Below, piece after piece: positions 55,028 through 64,000 of a stretch of 64,000 nt of DNA; positions within the stretch are counted from its first letter, which is position 1; every line of letters starts with the position of its first letter. Location of the stretch: positions 32,019,324 to 32,083,323 of the forward strand of contig OY744522.1 of assembly GCA_963556195.1 (NCBI GenBank), given 5' to 3'. The translations under genes and the position numbers were made by a program. This DNA comes from Sepiola atlantica (Eukaryota; Mollusca; Cephalopoda; Sepiida; Sepiolidae). Under the pieces are notes generated by a model. The model was given only the letters and a program-made list of their open reading frames with translations, had not been told where the DNA came from and ran no database searches.

Positions 55028-56030
55028 CACTTCAAACAAGGCAGGCCGCCACTGTAGACATAAGAAAAAAAGGGTGACGGTTTAGGGGAGTCAACCTAAA
55101 TTGGGAGCTGCGCAGCGAGATGTCTATTTACATTAGTTTTAAATTTCTGCATGTCAGTTACGTCAGGAAAACAGGGATCAGGGAGGGAGTTCCAGAGTCC
55201 AGCAGCACGAGGAAAGAAGCTTTTGGAGTAGAAAGCTCTTGGGCATCTGGGGACCTCCACAGTGAATGGATGGGATTTTGCAGATTGTCGGGTTGGTCTA
55301 GTGAATTTACGTTGTGGGGGTACCAGGACAGCAAGCTCATCAGAGCATAACCCATTGAAGTACTTGTAAAACAGACACAAGGCAGCAACAATGCGCCGAT
55401 GGGACAGGGGCTGGAGCTTGGTGGATAGTGAGGGATCTATCAAGTTGGCAACTCTTTTTTGGACCTTGTCTAAGAGGGAGAGACTAGTGGATGATGCACC
55501 AGCCTAGATGTGGCAACAATACTCCATGCATGGGCGGATGGTGGCTTTGTAGAGATATAGGATAATGTCAGGTGTGAGAAGTTTACTGACACGGTAAAGG
55601 GAGCCCACCTTCTTTGCAGCAGCCCTGGCAATGTTTTCAATGTATTTATTCCAATTCATGTTATCTGTGAAAGTTAGGCCGAGGAGTTTGAATGATGAAC
55701 TCTCAGGCACGGTGTTATTTGCCATGACAATTGGTGGTTGAAGAGGTTTCTTGTAGTTATTGAAAGAAAAGTAGCTTTGTCTTTGCAGCATTAAAAGTTA
55801 CTATCTATTTTTTACCCCGATCCACTACAGACTGGATGTCATTTTCTAAGGATTCAGCCATTGCCTCAGATATGTGCGCGTTGGTTTTGCCCACGTGACG
55901 AGAGTAGAGCGTGGTGTCGTCAGCAAAAATTCCTATCTCAGTCTCAATGATATCAGGGAGGTCATTTATGAAAATAAGCAGCAGTAGCCTTCCAAGGATG
56001 GATCCCTGGTGTACACTTGGATCTTTTTTT
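55024..56030 (-). mobile_element. jockey/CR1-type LINE, longest copy (F), RT palm to 3' end
   Basis: Reading the minus strand from 56030: VHQGSILGRLLLLIFINDLP and IGIFADDTTLYSRH, an RT palm with the catalytic (Y/F)ADD box; then IQSVVDRGKK. After a break come VMANNTVPESSSFKLLGLTF, NMNWNKYIENIARAAAKKVG and YKATIRPCMEYCCHI. After another break come LSTKLQPLSHRRIVAALCLF and FKTNVNRHLAAQLPI, ending in the shared 3' UTR. It anchors the identity of the five shorter copies. At least three frame breaks make it inactive. Confidence 0.9.
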
Positions 56031-56103
56031 TTTGTTAGGAAGGATTTAATTATATTAAATATTTGTCCAGTAATACCATATGAGTGCAGTTTTAGGAGAA
56101 ACC

Positions 56104-56345
56104 AGATTAATTTTATATTCCAGTAACAATGTTTTTTTATTTTTTATTTTTATTTCTTCACATTTTCGAAAAACATAACATTCCTGTGAGATGTATATTC
56201 ACGGCCCGTTTCTCTTGAGGTGAACCAAACAATATTATTATGTCAATATCGTCTATGAAACACTTCAAGATCATCAGAAAAATCCACAAAGAAGAAAAGT
56301 TCTCAAATTGAAATGGCTTGAAAAAAAGTGCGTAAAATATATGTT
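56104..56345 (+). repeat. dispersed repeat R3, copy 1
   Basis: Matches 56844-57075 in the same orientation: ATATTCCA(G/A)TAAC, TTTTTATTT, CACATTTTC(G/A)AAAAACATAA, TGTGAGAT(G/A)TAT, CGG(C/T)CCGTTTC and CATCAGAAAAA. Confidence 0.85.
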
Positions 56346-56536
56346 TGTGCATTTACTTTTTATTATATAGTTCAAAACTATTAAGCTCGATGATTGTTAA
56401 CATTTAACAACAGAGCATATATAAAAACATATAGAAACAATCATGTTGTCCTCGTTGGAACTGGATTTAATTTAATTTCTTTTGTGATTGTTTTGTTTGT
56501 GCATTACAATATAGGTTCATAAAAATTTACCAAAGT

Positions 56537-56576
56537 TTTGGGATTTGGAAAAAGATGAATAAAACTTTGGTCACTG

Positions 56577-56642
<66 letters not shown>

Positions 56643-56694
56643 CGCTAAATTCCAGTGACCACAGTTTTATTCATCTTTTTCTAAATCCAAAAAG
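56537..56694. repeat. inverted repeat enclosing a (TA)n tract
   Basis: Arms of about 43 bp (GGATTTGGAAAAAGATGAAT/ATTCATCTTTTTCTAAATCC and CACTGGAAT/ATTCCAGTG) flank about 31 TA units at 56579-56642. The whole could fold into one long hairpin. Confidence 0.92.
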
Positions 56695-56780
56695 AAAATG
56701 ACAGAATACCGGTCAACTCTGATGATGGAATATTATTTCGAAATTAATAAGATTAAAGTAAAAATAATAATAATCAATTC

Positions 56781-56783
<3 letters not shown>

Positions 56784-56823
<40 letters not shown>

Positions 56824-56835
56824 TATATATATATA
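56784..56835. repeat. (TA)n microsatellite
   Basis: About 25 TA units with one phase break. Confidence 0.96.
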
Positions 56836-56843
56836 GGTCAGTT

Positions 56844-57075
56844 CATATTATATTCCAATAACCATGGTTTTATTTTATTTTTATTTTTTCACATTTTCAA
56901 AAAACATAACATTTCTGTGAGATATATTTTTTACGGTCCGTTTCATTTGTCTTGTGCCAAACAGCATTTTTATGTCAATATAGTCTCTGCAACACTACAA
57001 AATCATCAGAAAAAATTCGCAAAGAGTAAAAAGTTTTTGGATTAAAGTGTCTTGAAAAAACCTACACTATACAGT
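56844..57075 (+). repeat. dispersed repeat R3, copy 2
   Basis: Second copy of 56104-56345 at roughly 80% identity by eye. Confidence 0.85.
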
Positions 57076-57149
57076 AGTTCATTTTTGGGTGAAAGCAAAC
57101 AAAAAACAAATAAAAGAGAGCAAAAACTCACACATGGGGGAACCCACTA

Positions 57150-57190
57150 ATACGCCATTTTGAATTTTTTTTTTTCAAAATGGCGTATAT
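57150..57190. repeat. perfect 15-bp-arm hairpin
   Basis: ATACGCCATTTTGAA pairs exactly with TTCAAAATGGCGTAT around a T-only loop. GGCGTATATATAAT(G/A) is repeated after it. Confidence 0.85.
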
Positions 57191-57239
57191 ATAATATATG
57201 GCGTATATATAATGTTAGTTTTGATCAATATAATTTGAA

Positions 57240-57618
57240 CATTGTTCCAAGAATTCAAAACCAACAAGCATTGGTTTTGTAATAATAGCTCTGGTGGATA
57301 TAACAATCTCCCATTGAGTTGATATTATTAAGAAATGTCTATATTTAAATGTGCCAATATTTATATAGCTTAACTAATCGAATGTGCATTATCACTCCTC
57401 TATAGCAAAAATCGGTTTGAATTTCATTTTAAAGACCTTATATTAGTGTTAGAGTAGTACCACTGTCACTACGAATACATAAGACAGGAATGAGTTTGTA
57501 TCATTAGCAGTGTGGGCTAGATAAATTTGGTTTCTTTGGCTTACATTATATTATTAATAGTTAATACATATACATTGTGTTTTGTTTTCTTCGTGTATAA
57601 ATAAATAGTAGCTTTTTG

Positions 57619-57620
<2 letters not shown>
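57240..57620. other. unassigned AT-rich sequence
   Basis: Nothing recognised. Confidence 0.5.

Positions 57621-57622
<2 letters not shown>

Positions 57623-57695
<73 letters not shown>
57623..57695. repeat. (AT)n microsatellite
   Basis: About 36 AT units. Confidence 0.97.
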
Positions 57696-57697
<2 letters not shown>

Positions 57698-57736
57698 GTT
57701 TATGTAGTTTGCTTGAAGCATTGTTTATCAGTATAT

Positions 57737-57840
57737 AGAAATGTGATACTTAGAAGGCAATACAATGCAGAGGTGTGACGGTGACGGATAGACACAAGTA
57801 ACATTGTATAGATAGACAGGTATATGTGTGTTTGTGAAAA

Positions 57841-57885
<45 letters not shown>

Positions 57886-58003
57886 ATGTATACATTGTAT
57901 TAAGGGTGAAACTATTTAATTTGTTCCACCATTATATGTCTTATTTGCTCCAACTTGTGTCTATCCGTCACACCTCTGCATTGTATTGCCTTCTAAGTAT
58001 CAC

Positions 58004-58011
<8 letters not shown>
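57737..58011. repeat. inverted repeat enclosing microsatellite
   Basis: Left arm GAAATGTGATACTTAGAAGG, CAATACAATGCAGAGGTGTG (57737-57802) and right arm CACACCTCTGCATTGTATTG, CCTTCTAAGTATCACATTTC (57951-58008) are near-perfect reverse complements. The loop holds (TA)18 at 57844-57879. Confidence 0.93.

Positions 58012-58094
<83 letters not shown>
58007..58094. repeat. (TC)n(TA)n compound microsatellite
   Basis: About 23 TC units then about 20 TA units, starting at the inverted-repeat end. Confidence 0.97.
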
Positions 58095-58095
<1 letters not shown>

Positions 58096-58099
58096 CGAA

Positions 58100-58236
58100 T
58101 GCGAGAGAGTGTGTGTGTGCGTGTGTGAGAGAGAGAATATAGAGATAGAGAGAGAGTGCATGTTTATGTATGTGTGTTTGTGTGTGTAAAGAAAGAAAGA
58201 GAGAGAGAGAGGGAGAGAGGGAGAGAGAGAGAAAGA
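58100..58236. repeat. (GT)n/(GA)n-rich low-complexity stretch
   Basis: Interrupted GTGTGT, GAGAGA and AAAGAAAG runs. Confidence 0.9.
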
Positions 58237-58239
58237 CTA

Positions 58240-58795
58240 CATATAACGTATTTTTGTGAATAATTGGCTAAACGTTGTTCATTGATTCCTTACCAATAAA
58301 AAAAATACTTTTTCTTTGCAATAAACAATGAACAATTCAGCAATTATTCTCAAATGCCGTGAGTGCTAAAGTTTCCTGTGTAAATCTGGTAATCGAACTT
58401 TCATGTATTAGGCCGACTTCAAACACCCGTATGTTTTTGTTACCCTAACCCCTGTAAAAAGGGCGGATGTACACTTACTTTAGATATGCTGGCTGTATGC
58501 GCATGTCCGGACATGTGTTTATCGGTGAACATCATAAAATCTTTCTGCCGCTGCGTTTATTATTATGGTTCTCTTTAAAGCGTTGCTAACTTTGCTTTGG
58601 TATCTCTCCCAACGGAACGAGCACGTTTATTGTAGAACTTAAGTTGTCGAGCCATTGTGTAAATATTGCGATGTGACGCGTTTCTCTTGGGTCAAGTGAA
58701 AGGTGGAGGATGAAGTTGCTAGAAGCTGCAGCAGCATCCAACCCTTACTCATCGTGGTTGGGGAAGTGGTAACGTGGTAGTGTCAAACCTAGTAT
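58240..58795. other. unassigned sequence
   Basis: Mixed composition with no recognised motif. Confidence 0.5.
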
Positions 58796-59045
58796 TTACC
58801 TCCCTTCCACCACGGGAAGATATGACACAAGGTCGGAAGGTGAGTATTGAAAAGTCAGAGTCCAAGACGAAGAGCACTCTGGCCTACAAAATTGCCTAGG
58901 CAGCCCTGTCGGCATTCCCCAGTAGGGCGCTAAGACGATTAGCAATAAACTAACCCCCTTTTCAAAGAGAGAAGGGAAAGCTTGGGAGGGTGGACCTCCT
59001 AGAACTGCACAGAACCCTAACACTGTAGCCCGACAGAAAAAGGCC
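58796..59045 (-). repeat. dispersed repeat R1, copy 2
   Basis: Reverse complement of the 17441-17765 family: CCTAGGCAGCCCTGTCGGCA, TTCCCCAGTAGGG, AGCTTGGGAGGGTGGACCTC and CTAGAACTGCAC. The usual GTGTCATATCTTCCCGTGG end lies at the left. Confidence 0.8.
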
Positions 59046-59059
59046 ACCTTGCCCAAAAG

Positions 59060-59850
59060 GACCAAACTTTGTCAGACATGGTATTGTCTAACGGGGTTAG
59101 CTATGGGAAAATCCAGAAAGAGTCTGAATCAGGATCAGTCGTCCTCTGGTCGTTCCTGTATGTGACAAACAAATAAATACCAGTTGCAGAGCCGCAAGTC
59201 AACGGAGTAAAAGTGGCAATGTTGTTTCTACATCATTCCTTTGTGTGTTCTGGGCCAAACCTTCCCCGACTTTGCAGGCAAACGCTGAGCTTTGCTGCTC
59301 TTAGTGTGTGGGGTAAAACCTGCAATTTTGCAGGTTAACGTAAAGCTGCGACCAACAAGGAGGACTTCACGCAGACCAGACAACCCTGAGGCACGATCTT
59401 CGTGAGCTCGATGCACAAGTCCAACTCGCTTAACAACAACGACAGCAGCAGTGAATGTTGTTTTCACGTATCAACTAAAATCTTCAATCATCAGTTTCTT
59501 TCAGCTAACTACAAAAGTAGGGATATTCACTGTTGAAAATTCCCACGTACTATGATAACCTAAACATAGCGTTTTCTTCCTCTTTTTCAGATTTTTTCTT
59601 TCAGAGATACCGCACGTGCATCGCCATGAAAATAGATTAAATGGAATATTCAATATTTTTAATTATATAAAGGACTGAATGGTGATTTTTATGTTGCTTG
59701 GATAATCTTCTTCATTGATGGGGATCTTCTTGGGGAAGATCTTTTCTGTCTATGGCCAGATTGTGGTTATAGATAATAAAACATGTGAAAATATTAATAG
59801 CCAAAATATAGTTTTCATTATACGTGTTAAAATGTGTCGAGCAGAGAGAT
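59060..59850. other. unassigned, partly GC-richer sequence
   Basis: 59210-59460 has balanced composition, with CTTTGCAGGCAAACGC and a second ATTTTGCAGGTTAACG block suggesting a short diverged duplication. No protein family recognised. Confidence 0.45.
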
Positions 59851-59856
59851 AGAGAG

Positions 59857-59910
<54 letters not shown>

Positions 59911-59945
59911 GGTTTTGCGTCTGTTTTACATGCTATCGAAAGAGG
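59857..59945 (-). repeat. (ATC)n with RTE-like 3' tail, minus strand
   Basis: About 18 ATC units (59857-59911) adjoin CGGTTTTGCGTCTGTTTTAC followed by ATG. In reverse complement this reads CATGTAAAACAGACGCAAAA plus CC(GAT)n, matching the 3' end of the RTE-like LINE at 31186-31206. No coding part is attached, so it is either a severely truncated LINE or a SINE borrowing that tail. Confidence 0.7.
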
Positions 59946-59977
59946 TGGAGAGTACTGTAAATCTGCGGAGACTTGAT

Positions 59978-60073
59978 GTCACTCAGACTCCAGGGAATAC
60001 CACCGGTTATTATCAGTGAGCACTTGTCATTCAGACTCCAGGGAATACCACTGATGAATATCAGTGAGCAATA
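59978..60073 (+). repeat. 48-bp tandem duplication
   Basis: GTCA(C/T)TCAGACTCCAGGGA, ATACCAC and ATATCAGTGAGCA recur 48 bp apart. Confidence 0.9.
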
Positions 60074-60079
60074 ACTGAT

Positions 60080-60640
60080 GATGAACTGTGTGAGAAATCC
60101 TAGTGAATACTCATTCTAAAAACTAACAATATAAATAGTTATACTATTAAATACACTATTATATAAAATAAAGTTGACTTTTATCCCATACTTTTGTGAT
60201 TAATAGCTTGTTTACTATAAGCTAGATAATTAAAGTTGTGTTATTATCTATTTCTGCCAAATATTGGTCTGTGTTGGTAAAAACAAACAAAAAATTTCAA
60301 TCGATGTCATCGAATTTTATATTCAATCCGAATCACTATTTTATTCTTTATTAGTCATAAATAAAGCAAGGCGTTGGAGTTATTACCCTCACAAACAGAA
60401 GTCCTAATACTGCTACCAAAATAACGAGCAGTAATTTGAAAATAGATATTTTTTTCGATATTCAGTGGTGTAAAAGAGGGAAATGAAATCTTGATTTTTC
60501 CATTTCACTTTCGTTCTCTCCTTTCTTTTCATGTCGTTGGCTAATCGACATTCAACTCTAGAGGGAGGGAGATAAGAGAGAGAGAGAGAGATGATAGAAA
60601 AAGTAATTTTGGTTTATGTAGTCAATAACGCCATCATTTT
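60080..60640. other. unassigned AT-rich sequence
   Basis: A short (GA)n run lies at 60573-60591. Nothing else seen. Confidence 0.5.
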
Positions 60641-60644
60641 GTAC

Positions 60645-60716
60645 TTGCCTCTGTGGGTCAATCGGTTACTGAGCCGTATTTAGAAACAGAGTTTGTGAGT
60701 TCGAACTTCCCCCGGT
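60645..60716 (+). repeat. tRNA-like SINE head
   Basis: TGGGTCAATCGGTTACTGAG (A-box-like) precedes GTGAGTTCGAACTTCC (B box) by about 25 bp more than a minimal tRNA spacing allows for variable-loop changes. The 3' CCCCCGG could pair only partly. Likely a tRNA-derived SINE. Confidence 0.55.
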
Positions 60717-61315
60717 TCATAATAATTTTTATTCTGATCTTGTCCCAAAATGAACTTAGACACTTAAAATTACAATAGTAAGCAGATTGTTTATTTTTAT
60801 TTTTGTGTAATCTGCATAATTTATGGAAATTATGACACCGGGCGACGCCAAGTAGGCATAATGTTGCTTTTTATGCAAATATACTGTTTGAGGAATCGTG
60901 TGGTGATTACAGTTGCAAATTGCGATCTTGGCGTGTCTGGCTCAAGTTCTATCAGGGTTACTACATCACTTTCACTAATACCTTTTTGAAAGGTATGCAT
61001 CTATATACCCTCCAGCTATAGATTAAATAGTAGGGTAGATTAGACTCTCAAGCCTTGGCTGTGCAACTAGTCTAGGAGAAGAAAAACTTCGATATAACAC
61101 CAGTCTTTCTCTGCTTATCTTGGCATTGTTTTCAGTCGTCCTGGACTTATACTTGCCACTGAAGCAATTCAAGTTCAGGAGACGTGCTGATAGGGATTTC
61201 ACAACTTTTGCTTCACTATAGACTTCCTGTGTAGGTACCCTTAATAATATATACATTGTCTTTCGAGACTGAAAGGAGACCTCTTGTTTAATTGTTTAGG
61301 TATTTCCTTCCTGGA

Positions 61316-61462
61316 TTTACGCCGGTCTATCGGTTGTCCTCCTGTGCTGCCCAGGCAATTTTTAAATGGCCAGAGTGCTCAAATACTTGAGCGCTGGTTT
61401 TTTCCCACTCTTCCGACCTTGTGTCACATCTTACCTTGTGGGAGGAATATAAATAGAAGTTA
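61316..61462 (+). repeat. dispersed repeat R1, copy 3
   Basis: GCTGCCCAGGCAATTTTTAA, GGCCAGAGTGCTC, GAGCGCTGG, CCGACCTTGTGTCACATCTT and GTGGGAG align with 17630-17760. Its 5' half is missing. Confidence 0.8.
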
Positions 61463-61469
61463 TTTAATA

Positions 61470-62685
61470 AATAACATCTTTATATGTGATGAAAAGAGAA
61501 CTCTTCTATCCCCTTCAATGCTTCGGAAGTGAATTACTTCCCTTGATCACTCTTTCTTTTTTAGTCAGTCATTGTTTCTCGTAGAGACTAGATCCCTGCG
61601 TAGATCTTTGTCGAATAAAGCTTCTTCAAGCAAACGCAGTCTTCTTAAACTCATTCTATTCTATGCTTTTTGACTAACTTATTACAATATAAAAAGCGAA
61701 ATACAAAAAAAATGAATGTCAACGTTAGTGTATATTAGTGTCTATGGACGTGAAAGTGTCAGTGAATATAGGTATGAATGTATATGTGTGTGTGGGGGTT
61801 GTGTGTATGTGTCAGGTATGTGCGTGTTCGAGGCAATGTCAGAAGGGTTTCCCAAGAATATCAATTACAAGTATGAATTCTATTTGATCCTAGATTGAAA
61901 CGAAGGTCACCACAGAGCACTGAACGAGACAGAAGTCATTTTGTTTGCAAAGGTATGACCGTCTAGTAAATATCAGCGAAAATGATCGGTCAATTTTTTT
62001 CTTTCTTTCTCTTTTTTGTAGAAGGTCGGTGTTTTCTTTCACTGACTTGCTGACTTATTAATTCATTTTGAAACTTTCGAAATGTTCAGCTATTTTTATT
62101 TATTCATTCATTGATTCGTTCGTAAGATGAAAACACTTATTTGAGGTGTGGGGTGTGATGAAAATGAGACAAGGTGTTACTTTTAATAAGGTCGTATTCA
62201 GCTGATAAATTATAGTTGAAACGTATACGATTTAAACAATATTGAGATTAGTAAAGAAAAATTACTATGGTGTGAGGAAATTCTTGCACTTGTTCGGAGC
62301 TGGAGGTCTTATGCCAAACTGGCACAGGTGCGGAACTAAAACAAACACAATATGAGATTGATCTTTAAAATAGGATACAGACATGAAGGTCGCAGAGCAC
62401 ACGAACGAGTACTGAAGAAATTTAAAGGTCAAACATGTTCTGAAAAAGAAGAAGAAGAAGAAGAAGAAGAAGAAAACAAAAATTAAAGCAGCTTTCTTTT
62501 TTATCGAGCATCAGGCAGATTGGACTTTAATAAGTGCACTGCAGTTTCGCATTAACTCGAGCCCAAACCAACGAAGATAAACTCAAGAATGCCATAAAAT
62601 CTATAATACTGACTTTAAGTGATTGTTGTAGCTTACACAGATATTTGCCATTCGACACACAAGGAATGGTGGAAAGACAAAGATT
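61470..62685. other. unassigned sequence
   Basis: Contains (GAA)n at 62446-62474. Short frames at 61716 and 62534 have no recognised motif. The second runs into the tandem array. Confidence 0.5.
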
Positions 62686-62689
62686 AATG

Positions 62690-63948
62690 ATATTTTTCAT
62701 TACATGGGGTAAAAATTAAATCAAGCAGACATTTATTAAGATTTATAACCATAAAGACATAATGTTTTTTTCATTACATGGGGTAAAAATTAAATCAAGC
62801 AGACATTTATTAAGATTTATAACCATAAAGACATAATGTTTTTTTCATTACATGGGGTAAAAATTAAATCAAGCAGACATTTATTAAGATTTATAACCAT
62901 AAAGACATAATGTTTTTTTCATTACATGGGGTAAAAATTAAATCAAGCAGACATTTATTAAGATTTATAACCATAAAGACATAATGTTTTTTGCATTACA
63001 TGGGGTAAAAATTAAATCAAGCAGACATTTATTAAGATTTATAACCATAAAGACATAATGTTTTTTTCATTACATGGGGTAAAAATTAAATCAAGCAGAC
63101 ATTTATTAAGATTTATAACCATAAAGACATAATGTTTTTTTCATTACATGGGGTAAAAATTAAATCAAGCAGACATTTATTAAGATTTATAACCATAAAG
63201 ACATAATGTTTTTTTCATTACATGGGGTAAAAATTAAATCAAGCAGACATTTATTAAGATTTATAACCATAAAGACATAATGTTTTTTTCATTACATGGG
63301 GTAAAAATTAAATCAAGCAGACATTTATTAAGATTTATAACCATAAAGACATAATGTTTTTTTCATTACATGGGGTAAAAATTAAATCAATCAGACATTT
63401 ATTAAGATTTATAACCATAAAGACATAATGTTTTTTTCATTACATGGGGTAAAAATTAAATCAAGCAGACATTTATTAAGATTTATAACCATAAAGACAT
63501 AATGTTTTTTTCATTACATGGGGTAAAAATTAAATCAAGCAGACATTTATTAAGATTTATAACCATAAAGACATAATGTTTTTTTCATTACATGGGGTAA
63601 AAATTAAATCAAGCAGACATTTATTAAGATTTATAACCATAAAGACATAATGTTTTTTTCATTACATGGGGTAAAAATTAAATCAAGCAGACATTTATTA
63701 AGATTTATAACCATAAAGACATAATGTTTTTTTCATTACATGGGGTAAAAATTAAATCAAGCAGACATTTATTAAGATTTATAACCATAAAGACATAATG
63801 TTTTTTTCATTACATGGGGTAAAAATTAAATCAAGCAGACATTTATTAAGATTTATAACCATAAAGACATAATGTTTTTTGCATTACATGGGGTAAAAAT
63901 TAAATCAAGCAGACATTTATTAAGATTTATAACCATAAATACATAATG
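62690..63948 (+). repeat. 74-bp satellite array, 17 units
   Basis: The unit (CATTACATGGGGTAAAAATT, AAATCAAGCAGACATTTATT, AAGATTTATAACCATAAAGA, CATAATGTTTTTTT in order) repeats exactly every 74 bp from 62698 to 63882. Units are nearly identical. Seen variants are T to G before CATTAC in units 5 and 17, CAATCAGAC in unit 10, and AAATAC in the last. It ends about 50 bp before the window edge. Confidence 0.98.
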
Positions 63949-64000
63949 TTAGATTGATACATTCTTAAACGAAAATATCAAGCTTTTGTAAGAGGAAAAC

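Noticed and set aside
59712..60019. Poly-Met and poly-Ser frames
   Set aside because: Translations of the (ATC)n tail on the two strands.
62690..63948. CRISPR array
   Set aside because: The entire 74-bp unit is conserved with no unique spacers.

Overview
The window looks like non-genic nuclear DNA from a large, repeat-laden animal genome, most likely a cephalopod and probably an octopod. That is an inference from overall character: very AT-rich sequence, dozens of long (TA)n tracts, frequent palindromic MITEs, and decayed LINE, Penelope-like, Ty3/gypsy and mariner elements. I see no bacterial gene arrangement, no CRISPR array and no host gene I can name. Almost every open frame is transposon debris or a translated microsatellite.

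Layout. 1-9 kb: unassigned AT-rich sequence, a possible LTR or promoter patch near 5.5-5.9 kb, and a repeat family present twice (4.64 and 6.55 kb), the second copy split by a truncated LINE. 9-14.4 kb: a 2.3-kb AT-rich minisatellite bracketed by inverted repeats, with two unexplained coding-like pieces just outside it. 14.4-17.8 kb: a nest in which a decayed Ty3/gypsy pol is interrupted by a jockey/CR1-type LINE 3' end and by another LINE fragment that itself carries a MITE. 19-21.5 kb: a foldback element, a 5S rRNA-derived sequence, a tRNA-like SINE head and a LINE 3' end. 22.7-23.6 kb: another LINE end and a 26-bp array. 25.9-27.1 kb: a dead mariner transposase. 30-31.3 kb: an RTE-like LINE ending in (GAT)n. 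32.7-34.1 kb: a TA-flanked MITE and a palindrome. 35.4-39.2 kb: a LINE 3' end against a large decayed Tx1/L1-like LINE with ORF1, endonuclease and RT pieces. 40.0-41.4 kb: a 36-bp minisatellite. 44.5-57 kb: three Penelope-like elements (one with an unbroken GIY-YIG endonuclease frame), a gypsy fragment, a LINE C-terminus with C2H2 fingers, several MITEs and palindromes, and the longest LINE copy. 57-62.5 kb: inverted repeats around microsatellites, SINE and LINE tails. 62.7-63.95 kb: a very homogeneous 74-bp tandem array.

How the parts relate. Six copies of one LINE family (five on the minus strand) end in the same 3' sequence, which implies repeated target-primed insertion with 5' truncation. 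MITEs and hairpins repeatedly abut (TA)n tracts, suggesting that TA-targeting elements and TA microsatellites shape each other. The strongest leads are the inverted-repeat-bracketed minisatellite, the Penelope cluster, the filled/empty site pair for the nested LINE, the 5S-derived sequence and the recent 74-bp satellite. All identifications come from reading motifs by eye; no database search was possible.
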